Shown: positions 25,333 through 34,658 of the stretch, piece by piece
Layout: the number at the start of each line of letters is the position of its first letter
Position numbering within the stretch: position 1 is the stretch's first letter
Notes under the pieces: generated by a model
Database searches by the model: none
Told to the model about the DNA's origin: nothing
The model's input: only the letters and a program-made list of their open reading frames with translations
Source: Arenibacter amylolyticus
Lineage (GTDB): Bacteria; Bacteroidota; Bacteroidia; Flavobacteriales; Flavobacteriaceae
DNA: 45,516 bases
Reading direction: 5' to 3'
Assembly: GCF_002150785.1 (NCBI RefSeq)
Contig: NZ_MTAZ01000031.1
Span: 1-45,516 of the forward strand
Made by a program: the position numbers and the translations under genes

Positions 25333-27162
25333 ATGGGTTTAGTAACCGCAAAAGAAGTAGCTAAGGCGATACATCTTCAAAACTATGGTTTTCTTGGAAC
25401 ATTTGTAGGGTGGTTGCTCATGCGAGTAACCAAAATAGCCAGTATCAATCGTTTCTACGATCGCCACCAGCACTTAGATGGTGTTGCCTTTTTGGATGCC
25501 ATATTAGATGAGTACAAAATAAAATTTGAAATCCCTGAAGAAGATTTTAAACGCCTTCCAAAAGACGGAAGCTATATCACTATCTCCAACCACCCTTTAG
25601 GCGGGATAGATGGGGTATTGCTATTAAAACTGCTGTTACACCAGCGGTCCGACTTTAAGATTATTGCCAACTTTCTATTAAATCGTATAGAACCCTTGGC
25701 GCCCTTTATCCTCCCGGTAAATCCTTTTGAAAACCACAAGGATGCCAAAAGCAGCTTAGTAGGATTTAAAAATGCCTTAAAACATTTACAGGAAGGACAT
25801 CCATTAGGAATATTCCCTGCGGGGGAAGTATCCACCTATAGGGATGGAAAACTAATTGTAGACCGCCCATGGGAAGAGGCTGCCTTAAAGTTAATCCGTA
25901 GGGCCGAAGTACCGGTGGTACCTATCTATTTTCATGCAAAGAACAGCAGGATGTTTTACACCCTGTCCAAAATCAGTGATGTCTTTCGCACTGCAAAACT
26001 CCCCTCTGAGCTTACTACTCAAAAGAAGCGGGTGATAAAAGTACGAATAGGGAAACCAATTTCCGTAAAGACCCAAAAAGAACAGGCGACCTTAGCAGAT
26101 TTCACGGAGTTACTACGTCGTAAAACCTATATGCTTTCCAATGCTTATGAGAAGGAGAGTTTATTACATCAACTTCCCACCAGTTTAAAAATTCCAAAAG
26201 CCCCCAGAAAGATTGCAGAGGCCGTTGGGACCGAGGTAATTATAGAGGACATCAATAGGCTACGGGAGATGGACTGCAGACTTTTGCAGAGTAAAAACTA
26301 CGAGGTTTTCCTAGCCAAGGCCTCAGATATGCCTTTTGTGCTACAAGAAATTGGAAGGCAGCGAGAGGTTACTTTTAGAGCTATTGGCGAAGGCACCAAT
26401 AATTCCATAGACCTGGATGAGTTTGACAATTACTACCGCCATCTCTTTCTTTGGGATGACCAAGCACAAGTAATTGTAGGAGCCTATAGAATGGGAATGG
26501 GGTCCGAAATTTTTGCTGAACACGGCATCAACGGATTTTATCTACAAGACCTGTTTCGCTTTGAGCCAGAACTCTATAGCATGATGCAGCAATCCATAGA
26601 AATGGGAAGAGCTTATATCATCAGTGAATATCAGCAAAAACCCATGCCTTTGTTTCTGCTATGGAAAGGAATTGTACATACTACCCTACGTTTCCCCGAT
26701 CATAAATACTTGATTGGCGGGGTGAGTATTAGCAACCAATTTTCCAATTTCTCCAAGTCCTTGATGATAGAGTTTATGAAAAGCAACTACTGGGATCCTT
26801 ATGTGGCGCAATACATTCGCCCCAAAAAAGCGTTTAAGGTTAAACTGAAAGACGCAGATAAGGAGTTTATTTTTGATGAGACTGCTGCGGATTTAAATAA
26901 GTTTGACAAGCTAATTGAGGAAGTGGAACCCGGAAGCCTACGCTTACCGGTATTAATAAAAAAATACATTAAGCAGAATGCCAAGGTTGTGGCCTTTAAT
27001 GTAGACCCCCTCTTTAACAATTCCGTGGACGGACTTATGTATATTAAGATCGCCGATCTTCCGGAAGGAACTGTAAAGCCCGTAATGGAGGAATTTCAGG
27101 CCGAGTTGGAGCGCAAATTGGCGGAGGGACAACAGATGGAAGAAAGTAACTTAAAATCTTAA
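25333..27162 (+). CDS. olsF: Two-domain lipid acyltransferase (OlsF-like: PlsC plus GNAT)
   Basis: This 609-residue protein joins two acyltransferases. The N-terminal PlsC-like domain (about 60-270) has 'ISNHPLGGIDG' (H87, D93; HX5D spacing) and 'FPAGEVS'. The C-terminal half (from about 290) matches the OlsB/hemolysin-type N-acyltransferase fold ('RLLQSKNYEVFLAKASDMPFVLQEIGRQREVTFRAIGEG', 'EMGRAYIISEYQQKPMPLFLLWKGI'). OlsF proteins of this layout in Bacteroidota and some proteobacteria make ornithine lipids: the C-terminal domain N-acylates the amino acid and the N-terminal domain adds the second, O-linked chain. Glycine or other amino-acid lipids are possible alternatives. It follows the aspartate kinase gene after 82 nt and ends at a strong terminator. 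Confidence 0.85.
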   Translation: MGLVTAKEVAKAIHLQNYGFLGTFVGWLLMRVTKIASINRFYDRHQHLDGVAFLDAILDEYKIKFEIPEEDFKRLPKDGSYITISNHPLGGIDGVLLLKLLLHQRSDFKIIANFLLNRIEPLAPFILPVNPFENHKDAKSSLVGFKNALKHLQEGHPLGIFPAGEVSTYRDGKLIVDRPWEEAALKLIRRAEVPVVPIYFHAKNSRMFYTLSKISDVFRTAKLPSELTTQKKRVIKVRIGKPISVKTQKEQATLADFTELLRRKTYMLSNAYEKESLLHQLPTSLKIPKAPRKIAEAVGTEVIIEDINRLREMDCRLLQSKNYEVFLAKASDMPFVLQEIGRQREVTFRAIGEGTNNSIDLDEFDNYYRHLFLWDDQAQVIVGAYRMGMGSEIFAEHGINGFYLQDLFRFEPELYSMMQQSIEMGRAYIISEYQQKPMPLFLLWKGIVHTTLRFPDHKYLIGGVSISNQFSNFSKSLMIEFMKSNYWDPYVAQYIRPKKAFKVKLKDADKEFIFDETAADLNKFDKLIEEVEPGSLRLPVLIKKYIKQNAKVVAFNVDPLFNNSVDGLMYIKIADLPEGTVKPVMEEFQAELERKLAEGQQMEESNLKS

Positions 27163-27221
27163 CACCGAGGCCCTATAGGACTATCACCACTCTTAAACTA
27201 GTCTACCACAAAAAAATGCAT

Positions 27222-27258
27222 AAAAAAAGCCAGTGATGTAGTATCACTGGCTTTTTTT
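27222..27258. terminator. Bidirectional terminator after the OlsF-like gene
   Basis: AAAAAAAGCCAGTGAT / ATCACTGGCTTTTTTT forms a perfect stem around a 5-nt loop (GTAGT). It lies between convergent genes and has A- and T-runs on both sides. Confidence 0.93.
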
Positions 27259-27274
27259 AAATAGTTTTTTGAGT

Positions 27275-27709
27275 TTAGAACCAAGGCTTTTTACCAACTT
27301 GATAGGTATTATAAAATTCTTCGTCTGTCTTGGTGAGATAGATAATTCCTTCTATAATTCCGATAACTGCGGTAGCCATTACAATAAAGCTCCCAACAAT
27401 TAGACACATGGTAGCATAGCCAATTATAGTGCTCACCAATAGTATGATCCCTTCCTTTTGATAGCCCAACAAGAATTTATGGACTCCCAATTGACCAAAA
27501 ATAATGGCGAGGACTCCCACTAACACCTTTTTATTTTCTCCACCGGCACTAGCCAAGCCTTCTTTAAACTCATTGGCTGTTTTTTTGGCTTCATCACCTA
27601 TATTTTTTGCGGATTCCTTACTCTCCTGGGAGAATTCCTTTGCCGATTCCTTAGCGTTGTCAAAAGCATCTTTGGCTTTATCATCTTTATCTTTGTTGTC
27701 TTCTGTCAT
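27275..27709 (-). CDS. TM2 domain membrane protein with charged N-terminus
   Basis: The ATG at 27709 gives 144 residues. A highly charged, LEA-like N-terminal half (Lys/Asp/Glu/Ser repeats with 'AKE' and 'ANEFKEG' heptad-like spacing) is followed by a TM2 domain: two membrane helices linked by the short turn after 'FGQLGVHKFLLGYQKEG'. An upstream alternative start at 27781 would add 24 hydrophobic residues and is less likely. TM2 proteins are widespread and of unclear function. The charged region may be cytoplasmic and disordered. Confidence 0.8.
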   Translation of the reverse strand: MTEDNKDKDDKAKDAFDNAKESAKEFSQESKESAKNIGDEAKKTANEFKEGLASAGGENKKVLVGVLAIIFGQLGVHKFLLGYQKEGIILLVSTIIGYATMCLIVGSFIVMATAVIGIIEGIIYLTKTDEEFYNTYQVGKKPWF

Positions 27710-27792
27710 GGTTGTGTTGGTAATTTTGATTATTAATAATTTAAAGGGTCGAACAATAAATATAACGATTAAATTTAACAATTATTTTTAAC

Positions 27793-28179
27793 TTACAAAA
27801 ACGCCTTATCCACTGGCTCCCAAAGCTCTAATTTATTGCCATCCGGATCTAAGATCCATCCAAATTTACCATAGTCGTAGGTTTCCATCTCTCCCACTAC
27901 CGTTACCCCCTCCTCTTTTAAAACTTCTAGGAGTTCTTCTAGGTTTTCTACCCTAAAATTCATCATAAAAGAAGACTCACTAGGTTTAAAATAGGTAGTA
28001 TCGTCTTTCATGGGACTCCACTGGGTACTACAATCGTTCCCCTCCTTGTCTTTCCACCAGAAGGTACAGCCGTATTGATCGGTATTTAAGCCTAGGTGTT
28101 TGTTATACCAGGATTTTACCTTGTCCGGGTCCTTTGTTTTAAAGAAAAATCCGCCCAATCCTGTTACTCTTTTTTTCAT
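27793..28179 (-). CDS. VOC family (glyoxalase-like) protein
   Basis: This 128-residue protein has one vicinal-oxygen-chelate unit pair: 'GGFFFKTKDPDKVKSWYNKHLGL' at the start and the closing 'YDYGKFGWILDPDGNKLELWEP', in which the last Glu is the usual metal ligand. Small single-domain VOC proteins act as dimers in isomerase, lyase or resistance roles; the substrate is unknown. It is 41 nt downstream of the DUF1801 gene on the same strand. Confidence 0.88.
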   Translation of the reverse strand: MKKRVTGLGGFFFKTKDPDKVKSWYNKHLGLNTDQYGCTFWWKDKEGNDCSTQWSPMKDDTTYFKPSESSFMMNFRVENLEELLEVLKEEGVTVVGEMETYDYGKFGWILDPDGNKLELWEPVDKAFL

Positions 28180-28220
28180 CTCGGTTGGTTATAATTTATA
28201 GTAGATAGCTTGACTTTCAA

Positions 28221-28682
28221 TTATCTTTTACCCTCAATTTTCCCCTCGTACAGGGCAACCCACTCCTCCATCGTCATCTTGGAACAAAGTTCCCCAATAA
28301 GAGCGTAGGGGATAGTTTTCATATTCTTAAACCGGATACAGCTTTTCCCCATATCTGGCTTGGTGCTTAGGTGTTTGGGATACTCGCCCAGAAACCAATG
28401 TAACAGCTCCTCACTGGCATAAACCCCCATATGGTATACCGCCACAAAATTCTTTTGGGAAGCCAGACTCATAAAAGGAAGGGGAAGTTTGGGATCGCAA
28501 TGATACCCTTTGGGATATTTGGAATGCGGTACCACGTAGCCCAACATACCATAACTTATCTGCTCTTCAAAGCCGGGAGGCAGGTTATCCAAGACAACCT
28601 GCCTTAGCTTACTTAACACCAGTTTGCGGTCTTCGGGAAGCTGTTCTAAATATTCCGTTGGGGAATTTGCCTGATATTGCAC
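28221..28682 (-). CDS. DUF1801 family protein
   Basis: The 153-residue product shows the DUF1801 (YdhG/YjbR-like fold) signature: 'YLEQLPEDRKLVLSKLRQVVLDNLPPGFEEQISYGMLGYVVP' near the start, then 'YHMGVYASEELLHWFLGEY' and 'GKSCIRFKNMKTIPYALIGEL' towards the end. It is cytoplasmic and of unknown function. It lies 15 nt downstream of the serA-like gene and upstream of the VOC gene, so the three probably share a transcript. Confidence 0.88.
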   Translation of the reverse strand: MQYQANSPTEYLEQLPEDRKLVLSKLRQVVLDNLPPGFEEQISYGMLGYVVPHSKYPKGYHCDPKLPLPFMSLASQKNFVAVYHMGVYASEELLHWFLGEYPKHLSTKPDMGKSCIRFKNMKTIPYALIGELCSKMTMEEWVALYEGKIEGKR

Positions 28683-28697
28683 ACCTTGGTTTTAGGG

Positions 28698-29648
28698 TTA
28701 TTCCTTAAAGTTAGGAAAATTTTCCACAACTTTATCTACCACTGTCTGTGCTAATTTCACCTTACTCTCCACGGTCCAGCCTGCCACATGGGGCGAAAGC
28801 AGTACATTTTCTGCTTCTATTAGGTAATTGAAAGCTGGAGGCAGCGCCGCATCATCGAACATATCCTCAAAGGACTTCTTTTCGTATTCCAACACATCCA
28901 AGCCGGCTCCCAACACCTTACCGTCTTTGAGGGCGGCTACTAGATCTTCCGTTACTACGCATTTACCCCTAGCGGTATTAAATAGCCAAATAGGGTTTTT
29001 AAACCCCTCTAGAAATTCTGTATTCACCATGTTTATGGTAGTTGGGGTCTGTGGCACATGAAGACTTACAATTTGGGATCGTTGTTTAAATTCCATGATA
29101 CCTACCTGCCTGGCATTGGCATCCCCTACTCCCCCCACAATATCATAGCAGATAACCTCCACATCAAAACCTCTGAGTTTTTTGGCAAATGCCTTTCCCA
29201 TATTACCATACCCAATAATTCCAACGGTTTTTCCATCGAGCTCCAGTCCCCTATTCCCTTCTCGGTCCCACGTACCGCTTCGCACCTCTTTATCTGCCTT
29301 GTTCAACTTATTAAAAAGGGATAAAATCATTCCTAGGGTATGTTCTCCCACTGCATTTCGGTTTCCTTCCGGGGCTGCAGCTAAGAATATCCCCCTGTCT
29401 TTTGCGTATTTGGTATCTATATTTTCTAGTCCAGCTCCCAACCGACCAATAAATTTTAAGTTGGTGGCCTTATCCAAAAACTGTTGGTCCAAGGTAAACC
29501 TACTGCGAATGATAATGCCGTCATAGGCGGCAATTTTATTTTCCACCTCCTCTTTGGTGGAGGTGTAATCTTCATGGTTTTCAAAGCCGTGGGCGGCAAA
29601 CTGCTCCATGATTAATGGATGGTTAACATCTAGATGAAGTACTTTCAT
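28698..29648 (-). CDS. D-2-hydroxyacid dehydrogenase (phosphoglycerate dehydrogenase-like)
   Basis: The 316-residue protein has a NAD-binding 'GIIGYGNMG' (143-151) and the catalytic triad of D-2-hydroxyacid dehydrogenases: R227 in 'FNTARGK', E254 in 'GAGLDVLEYE' and H287 in 'LSPHVAGWT'. The length and absence of a C-terminal ACT domain fit short 3-phosphoglycerate dehydrogenases of Bacteroidota, which would start serine synthesis. Other 2-oxoacid substrates are possible, and no serC is adjacent. It appears to head the unit with DUF1801 and VOC. Confidence 0.87.
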   Translation of the reverse strand: MKVLHLDVNHPLIMEQFAAHGFENHEDYTSTKEEVENKIAAYDGIIIRSRFTLDQQFLDKATNLKFIGRLGAGLENIDTKYAKDRGIFLAAAPEGNRNAVGEHTLGMILSLFNKLNKADKEVRSGTWDREGNRGLELDGKTVGIIGYGNMGKAFAKKLRGFDVEVICYDIVGGVGDANARQVGIMEFKQRSQIVSLHVPQTPTTINMVNTEFLEGFKNPIWLFNTARGKCVVTEDLVAALKDGKVLGAGLDVLEYEKKSFEDMFDDAALPPAFNYLIEAENVLLSPHVAGWTVESKVKLAQTVVDKVVENFPNFKE

Positions 29649-29853
29649 AGGTAGTTTATTTTTTATGGTTGTTTGTCTTCGGTTGTTTCTCTAATATAGC
29701 TTAGCGCTCGCCAATTCTTGGTAGCTGCCCCCTTTACGGTTGTAAAACCAGCAATTTAGGCTAGCAACAAACACCCTTGTGGCTGCACTAGGGATTGCAG
29801 CAAGCTACCGTGTAGCGCGGAAAGCCCGACACCGCCCTAAGCGGTGGAGTGCC

Positions 29854-31212
29854 CTAAAAATTTAAAATATGCTTGGCAATGGTAAAATAGATCAATATTC
29901 CCAAAACGTCATTGCTGGTGGTTATAAACGGCCCGGTGGCAATGGCAGGGTCTATCCCCCGCTTGTTAAGAAATATGGGGATAAAGGTGCCGATAACCGC
30001 CGCGTTTACAATTACGCTCACCAGGGCCACCCCGATGGTGATAGACACCATATAACTGGTGTTAAAGCCAAAATGACTGATCAGGATAAAGATTAAAGCC
30101 AGTGCCAATCCGTTTACCAGCCCCAGCAAGAGTTCTTTTCCTAGACGGCCCAGCAAATCCCCTTTCTTAATGGTATCATTGGCCAGACCCTGCACCACAA
30201 TCGCCGAGGATTGCACCCCCACGTTCCCCGCAGTTGCCTGCATAAGCGGTATAAAGGCCAACAAAATGGGGAATTTGACAAAAGCGCCCTCGTAAACGTT
30301 GATTATACTTGCGGCCCCAATACCGCCCATCATCCCGATAAACAGCCATGGCAAACGGGCTCGGGTAAGGTCTAGGATGCTGTCATCTGCCTCTACATCC
30401 TGCGAAATACCTGCTGCTAACTGGTAATCCTTTTCGGCTTCCTCCCTAATGACGTCTACAATATCATCAATGGTAATCCTACCTACCAATCTGCCTATCT
30501 CATCGATCACCGGAATAGCTTCCAAGTCGTATTTAGACATAATCCTAGCAACCTCATCGGGCCGTTCGTTCACATTTACGTAATCTACCTTTGGGATATA
30601 GACATCCTTAATATTGGCTTTGGTAGAAGTTGTAAGCAGATCCTTTAGGGAGAGTCTGCCCTTTAATTTCCCTTCATCATCTACTACGTAAATGGAATGC
30701 ACCCGGGTCACATTTTCTGCCTGCGCCCTCATTTCCTTCACACAGGTAAGCACGTTCCAATTCTCATTTACCTTCACCAACTCCTTCGCCATGAGTCCAC
30801 CTGCAGAATGCTCATCGTATCGCAGCAGGTCTACAATATCCTTGGCGTGTTCCTTATCCTCCAGTTCAGAAATTACTTCCTGGATCATATTTTTGGGAAG
30901 CTCGCCAATGATATCTACCGCGTCATCGGTATCCAATTCATTTAACTCCTCCGCAATTTCCTTGGAAGAAAGGTTACCCAAAATGGCTTCCCTTACATCC
31001 TCATCGAGCTCAGTTAGGGTTTCCGAAGTTTTTTCGGTATCCAGTAATTTTATTAGATAGGTGGCATGATCCTCATCTAGCTCATTCATCAACTCTGCCA
31101 CATCAGCATAGTGCACATCTACCAAAAGGGCAGTAATGGCCGCATCCTGCTGATTTTCTATGAGCTTTTCTATCTCATCTACAAATTCTTCGGTGAGTTT
31201 AAACGGTGTCAT
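29854..31212 (-). CDS. mgtE: Magnesium transporter MgtE
   Basis: The 452-residue product has the MgtE layout: a helical N domain (about 10-130), a CBS pair ('[23 protein letters not shown]', '[31 protein letters not shown]') and five membrane helices from about 285. The pore-region sequence '[21 protein letters not shown]' is also present. It is an inner-membrane Mg2+ channel gated by Mg2+ binding between the N and CBS domains. Its start overlaps the end of rsmA by 14 nt on the same strand, so it is co-transcribed with it. No Mg2+ riboswitch is recognisable. Confidence 0.95.
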   Translation of the reverse strand: MTPFKLTEEFVDEIEKLIENQQDAAITALLVDVHYADVAELMNELDEDHATYLIKLLDTEKTSETLTELDEDVREAILGNLSSKEIAEELNELDTDDAVDIIGELPKNMIQEVISELEDKEHAKDIVDLLRYDEHSAGGLMAKELVKVNENWNVLTCVKEMRAQAENVTRVHSIYVVDDEGKLKGRLSLKDLLTTSTKANIKDVYIPKVDYVNVNERPDEVARIMSKYDLEAIPVIDEIGRLVGRITIDDIVDVIREEAEKDYQLAAGISQDVEADDSILDLTRARLPWLFIGMMGGIGAASIINVYEGAFVKFPILLAFIPLMQATAGNVGVQSSAIVVQGLANDTIKKGDLLGRLGKELLLGLVNGLALALIFILISHFGFNTSYMVSITIGVALVSVIVNAAVIGTFIPIFLNKRGIDPAIATGPFITTSNDVLGILIYFTIAKHILNF

Positions 31213-32068
31213 CCTGTATTTTCTTTGTCAACGCAATAAAATCGGTAACAGTCATTTGCTCGGGTCTGTACCCCAACATACCATCTTCCTTAAGAACATC
31301 GGAAAGGTTAAACACCTTTAAACTGTTCCGCAATGTTTTTCTGCGTTGGTTAAAAGCGGTTTTTACCACTCTTTTAAATAGTTTTTCATCCACCCCCAAT
31401 TCAAGGTCGGCTTTCCTAGTTAACCGCAATACGCCCGAATCTACCTTAGGCGGGGGGTCAAAGACCTGTGGGGGAACGGTAAACAAGTATTCCGCATCGT
31501 AAAATGCCTGCACCAGTACAGAGAGAATTCCGTAGGCTTTGCTCCCATTATTTTCACAGATACGCTCTGCCACCTCTTTTTGGAACATCCCTGAAAACTC
31601 GGGGATATACTCCTTGTAGTCCAGCATTTTAAAAACAATCTGGGAAGAGATGTTATAAGGGAAATTACCAGTTATGGCAAATTGCTCCTCTCCAAAGAGG
31701 CTTTTTAGATCGTATTTTAGGAAGTCGGCCTCCAGGACCTTAAAACTCCCATTGGGGTGTTTAGATTTTTGGTGTTCCAATGAAAAGCTTTGGTTGAGAT
31801 ATTCAATGGACTCCCGGTCCAAATCCATCGCTACCAAATCTATATTCTTTTCTAACAGATATTTAGTGAGCACCCCGGTTCCCGGACCAATTTCAATCAC
31901 ATTCCGCACTCCCTGCAAGCGAAGCGTATCTCCAATATCTTTTGCTATAGCCTCATCCTTAAGAAAGTGCTGTCCCAGATGTTTCTTTGCCTTTACGGGG
32001 CCTTGTTCCTTCCTAGGCCTTGTAGGTGTACCTTGGGATCTATATGTTTTTTTCGCCTTTTTGCTCAT
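31199..32068 (-). CDS. rsmA: 16S rRNA A1518/A1519 N6-dimethyltransferase
   Basis: This 289-residue enzyme carries '[11 protein letters not shown]', the SAM-binding 'EIGPGTG' (59-65), and the catalytic 'NFPYN' (135-139), the classic KsgA/RsmA order. It dimethylates two adjacent adenines at the 3' end of 16S rRNA, a late 30S checkpoint. The first ~27 residues are a basic extension before the usual start of the family; no alternative ATG exists between, so it is retained. It overlaps mgtE by 14 nt downstream and is 20 nt from the DUF4286 gene upstream. Confidence 0.96.
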   Translation of the reverse strand: MSKKAKKTYRSQGTPTRPRKEQGPVKAKKHLGQHFLKDEAIAKDIGDTLRLQGVRNVIEIGPGTGVLTKYLLEKNIDLVAMDLDRESIEYLNQSFSLEHQKSKHPNGSFKVLEADFLKYDLKSLFGEEQFAITGNFPYNISSQIVFKMLDYKEYIPEFSGMFQKEVAERICENNGSKAYGILSVLVQAFYDAEYLFTVPPQVFDPPPKVDSGVLRLTRKADLELGVDEKLFKRVVKTAFNQRRKTLRNSLKVFNLSDVLKEDGMLGYRPEQMTVTDFIALTKKIQDDTV

Positions 32069-32088
32069 GTAGAAAAGTTGGAGTTTTA

Positions 32089-32400
32089 TTAATGTTCACC
32101 TACCACGGCCAATTCTGTCCTAAAGGTGACAAACTTACCTCCAAAAAGTGACATTCCTTTACTACGTAGTCGCTCCGCATCTTCGGCATAGTATCTTTCC
32201 AAGGTTTCTTTAGAGTCTGTGGTGTATTGCACGGAAAATGTATATCCGCCCATCTCCTCCTCTACCATCACCCTGGTCATCAAGGCCTTGGAGAATTTTC
32301 CCGTTGCTAGCATTTCTGGAATATGGGTATCCTGCATCCATTGTAGCCAGTCTTGCTCAATGGATTCCTCTATGTTTATTGTTACGTTGTATATGTACAT
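32089..32400 (-). CDS. DUF4286 family protein
   Basis: The 103-residue product matches DUF4286: '[39 protein letters not shown]' at the start and a ferredoxin-like alternation of strands and helices throughout, ending '[14 protein letters not shown]'. The family is small, cytoplasmic and of unknown function, and is conserved next to rsmA in Flavobacteriia as I recall. It is 20 nt upstream of rsmA, indicating an operon. Confidence 0.88.
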   Translation of the reverse strand: MYIYNVTINIEESIEQDWLQWMQDTHIPEMLATGKFSKALMTRVMVEEEMGGYTFSVQYTTDSKETLERYYAEDAERLRSKGMSLFGGKFVTFRTELAVVGEH

Positions 32401-32526
32401 CTTTTTATTTTATGCTTCCGGGGAAGCGCATTCCTATTTAATTTACGGGAGCCTCTTTTGGGGATAGGCTTTGCCCTCATTGATTTCCCATCCTTAGGTG
32501 CTTTTTAATTGGCACCGTCTTCTCCA

Positions 32527-34311
32527 CTAGTTAATGCGGTCTCCCCGCAATTCCCTATAGTATTTCCTTGCTCGGGGAAAGAAATAACTATCCTGATGGT
32601 TAAAAATAATTTGCTCATAATGGGATTTAGCCTTGATAGGATTATCCAATACGGTACGGTACAGTTCTGCCAAGGCAAAATGGGCATCGTCTGCCAAGAT
32701 ATCCTGACCATAAAATTCCACAATTTTCAGATAATTATATTCTGCTTTCCCATATTCTTTTAACTCAGTTAATATATTCCCTTGTTTCAGCAAGGCTTCA
32801 TCCTCTATTTTCTCGCCCTTATGATTTTTCAATATTTCGTCTAGCAACAGCACGGCCTCCGTCTTTTTATTCTGGTAATTTAGAAAACTGGCCCTGGCAT
32901 ATTTTTTTAAGGCCGTCTGGGTAGCGTCTTCCAAAGAGTTGTCTGCAATAAGTAAACTCAATTGCATGGCATCGTTGGCAATCAACTGGGAAGTAGCTGC
33001 CCGCAATACTTTTAATTGTGTTAGGGCCCAATCAAAATCCCCTTTATAAAAACTGGTCTGGGCCACTTTAAAGCGGGCTTCCTGTCCCAACACATCATTC
33101 TTTAAGTCGCGCTGAATTTGGGAATAGTAGATTAAAGCGCGATTAAATTCTTGGTTGTACACCAAAATATCTCCCAGCGTATTTTTTACATAGGCTTGCC
33201 CATAGTTGTTTAAGGGTAGCTCCATACATTGTTCCAAGATCGCTATAGCCGGGCCTGGCTGGTCTCGCTTAAAAGTCAGGAATTCTGCATACGCAATCTG
33301 CAGGGACAAGGTTTCTATCTTAAGTCCGTACTCTGCTACTAATTGGGCATATTTCTTTTCTACAGCCTGTAGCTTCTTATCATCTGCATCCTTTAATTCC
33401 AGTTCAATCAGATTCAACTGGGCGTCTAACACCACTCCTAGGTTACTGCTAGTAGCTTCAATAAAAGAATATACTTCTGTTGCCACATCAAATTCCTGTT
33501 CTTCCATGGCCATTTTCCCCAATCCCTGTAATCGCTGCAACGATTTTTCCTCGCTACGCCTATAGATGGCCCGTTCTTGACCAAAGGCACTACGGTATTC
33601 CTTTTGTTGCACAAAGAGCCAACTCAATAGTTCGTTCCAAAGCACGTTGGGATGTTGCTGTGCATTTTGTAAAAGGATACGTTTAAATTTTAGATTATTG
33701 GGATGCTCGGCATCGGAGGTGATAAAATCGCTTATACTGCGAAGCACATTGGCCGTAGACACCCTGGTGTTGCCAATTAACTCTAGGTACGATTTAAACA
33801 TCATCTCTATATTGCCCTGTTCCCCATAGATTCTTGCTATTTGAAAATTGAAATTCTGAGCCGGGTTTAATTCCATGGCGCGGGAAAAAGCCTTTAGGGC
33901 ATAGTCCAACAATACGTATTGTTGAAATTTATAACCGATGCCATAGCCAAAGTTTGGGTGCTTTTCTAATTCTGCAAGGGCGCGATCGTAATTCTCGGTA
34001 GCCTTTTCCTGCATACCCTGCAGCGCATAATTTCGGCCCAGCTCTATAAAAACCGTTGGGTACTGATTTCCGGCACCAATAAGCTGTTGCAGCAATTCTT
34101 CCGCCTTATGATACTGCTCCAATTCCTGATAGCAGGCGATTAGCTGTTCCCTATAATCCGTACGATGCGGATTTTTGTCCACCAGCTTCTCATAAAATAC
34201 CATGGCCTTGTCAAAATCCCCCTCCTCAAAATACTGTCTTGCCAGAAAGTCTTCTTGTGAAAAGGCCGACAGGGAACAAAAAAAGATAAAAATGAGGAAA
34301 ATGGTTCGCAC
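32527..34311 (-). CDS. Exported tetratricopeptide-repeat protein
   Basis: From the GTG at 34311 the product has 594 residues, with a clean signal peptide (VRTIFLIFIFFCSLSAFS, cleaved before QEDF). TPR helices run through nearly the whole length ('AMVFYEKLVDKNPHRTDYREQLIACYQELEQYHKAEELL' is a typical pair). A TTG at 34347 would add 12 residues before the signal peptide, but a TATCTTTG -7 element (34321-34328, minus strand) lies in that extension, which favours the GTG. TPR proteins scaffold complexes; this one should act in the periplasm or outer membrane. Partner unknown. It is 126 nt upstream of the DUF4286 gene. Confidence 0.85.
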   Translation of the reverse strand: MRTIFLIFIFFCSLSAFSQEDFLARQYFEEGDFDKAMVFYEKLVDKNPHRTDYREQLIACYQELEQYHKAEELLQQLIGAGNQYPTVFIELGRNYALQGMQEKATENYDRALAELEKHPNFGYGIGYKFQQYVLLDYALKAFSRAMELNPAQNFNFQIARIYGEQGNIEMMFKSYLELIGNTRVSTANVLRSISDFITSDAEHPNNLKFKRILLQNAQQHPNVLWNELLSWLFVQQKEYRSAFGQERAIYRRSEEKSLQRLQGLGKMAMEEQEFDVATEVYSFIEATSSNLGVVLDAQLNLIELELKDADDKKLQAVEKKYAQLVAEYGLKIETLSLQIAYAEFLTFKRDQPGPAIAILEQCMELPLNNYGQAYVKNTLGDILVYNQEFNRALIYYSQIQRDLKNDVLGQEARFKVAQTSFYKGDFDWALTQLKVLRAATSQLIANDAMQLSLLIADNSLEDATQTALKKYARASFLNYQNKKTEAVLLLDEILKNHKGEKIEDEALLKQGNILTELKEYGKAEYNYLKIVEFYGQDILADDAHFALAELYRTVLDNPIKAKSHYEQIIFNHQDSYFFPRARKYYRELRGDRIN

Positions 34312-34658
34312 TGTTACTTTTTTATCAAAGATACGTAGAATGAACAAAGTGAATGGCAGCTATTGTTGGCATTTTTAACACAAAGCACAATTAGCAGGCA
34401 TTTAGGACCGTAAAGAGCCCTGGAAATTGCTTACACGTCTCCTATTAGATTAGAATTGCCCCCGGCATGCATCCGAGGGCAGTTTATAATAAGGAGGGCT
34501 ACTCATAGATGCCCTTACGTTTTCAACTTAGCGCTACAACCCCTTGTATGGGCTTGGCGCTTCTCCGCTCCTTTTTAGGAATTAGGAAAGTGAATAGCGC
34601 CACACCGCTGTAGTTATTGGAAGCTTAACAACCAAGGTACCTACCGACTAACAACTAT
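34312..34658. other. Gap between serS and the TPR gene
   Basis: No gene is seen. On the minus strand it holds a TATCTTTG -7 element (34321-34328) for the TPR gene and, further away, a GC-rich hairpin at 34457-34481 (8 bp with one mismatch, loop CATGCAT). The hairpin may help terminate serS, although no T-run follows on that strand. Confidence 0.5.
34457..34481 (-). terminator. GC-rich hairpin downstream of serS
   Basis: TGCCCCCGG / CCGAGGGCA pair with one mismatch around a 7-nt loop. The position, about 180 nt after the serS stop, allows a terminator role. The lack of a T-run on the minus strand makes this uncertain; on the plus strand GTTTAT follows. Confidence 0.35.

Noticed and set aside
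29831-29847. CACCGC/GCGGTG hairpin upstream of the mgtE stop side
   Set aside because: Six-base stem with no T-run; could be a weak terminator for mgtE but not supportable.
29649-29853. Possible Mg2+ riboswitch next to mgtE
   Set aside because: The gap is downstream of mgtE (minus strand), not in its leader, and mgtE's start overlaps rsmA.
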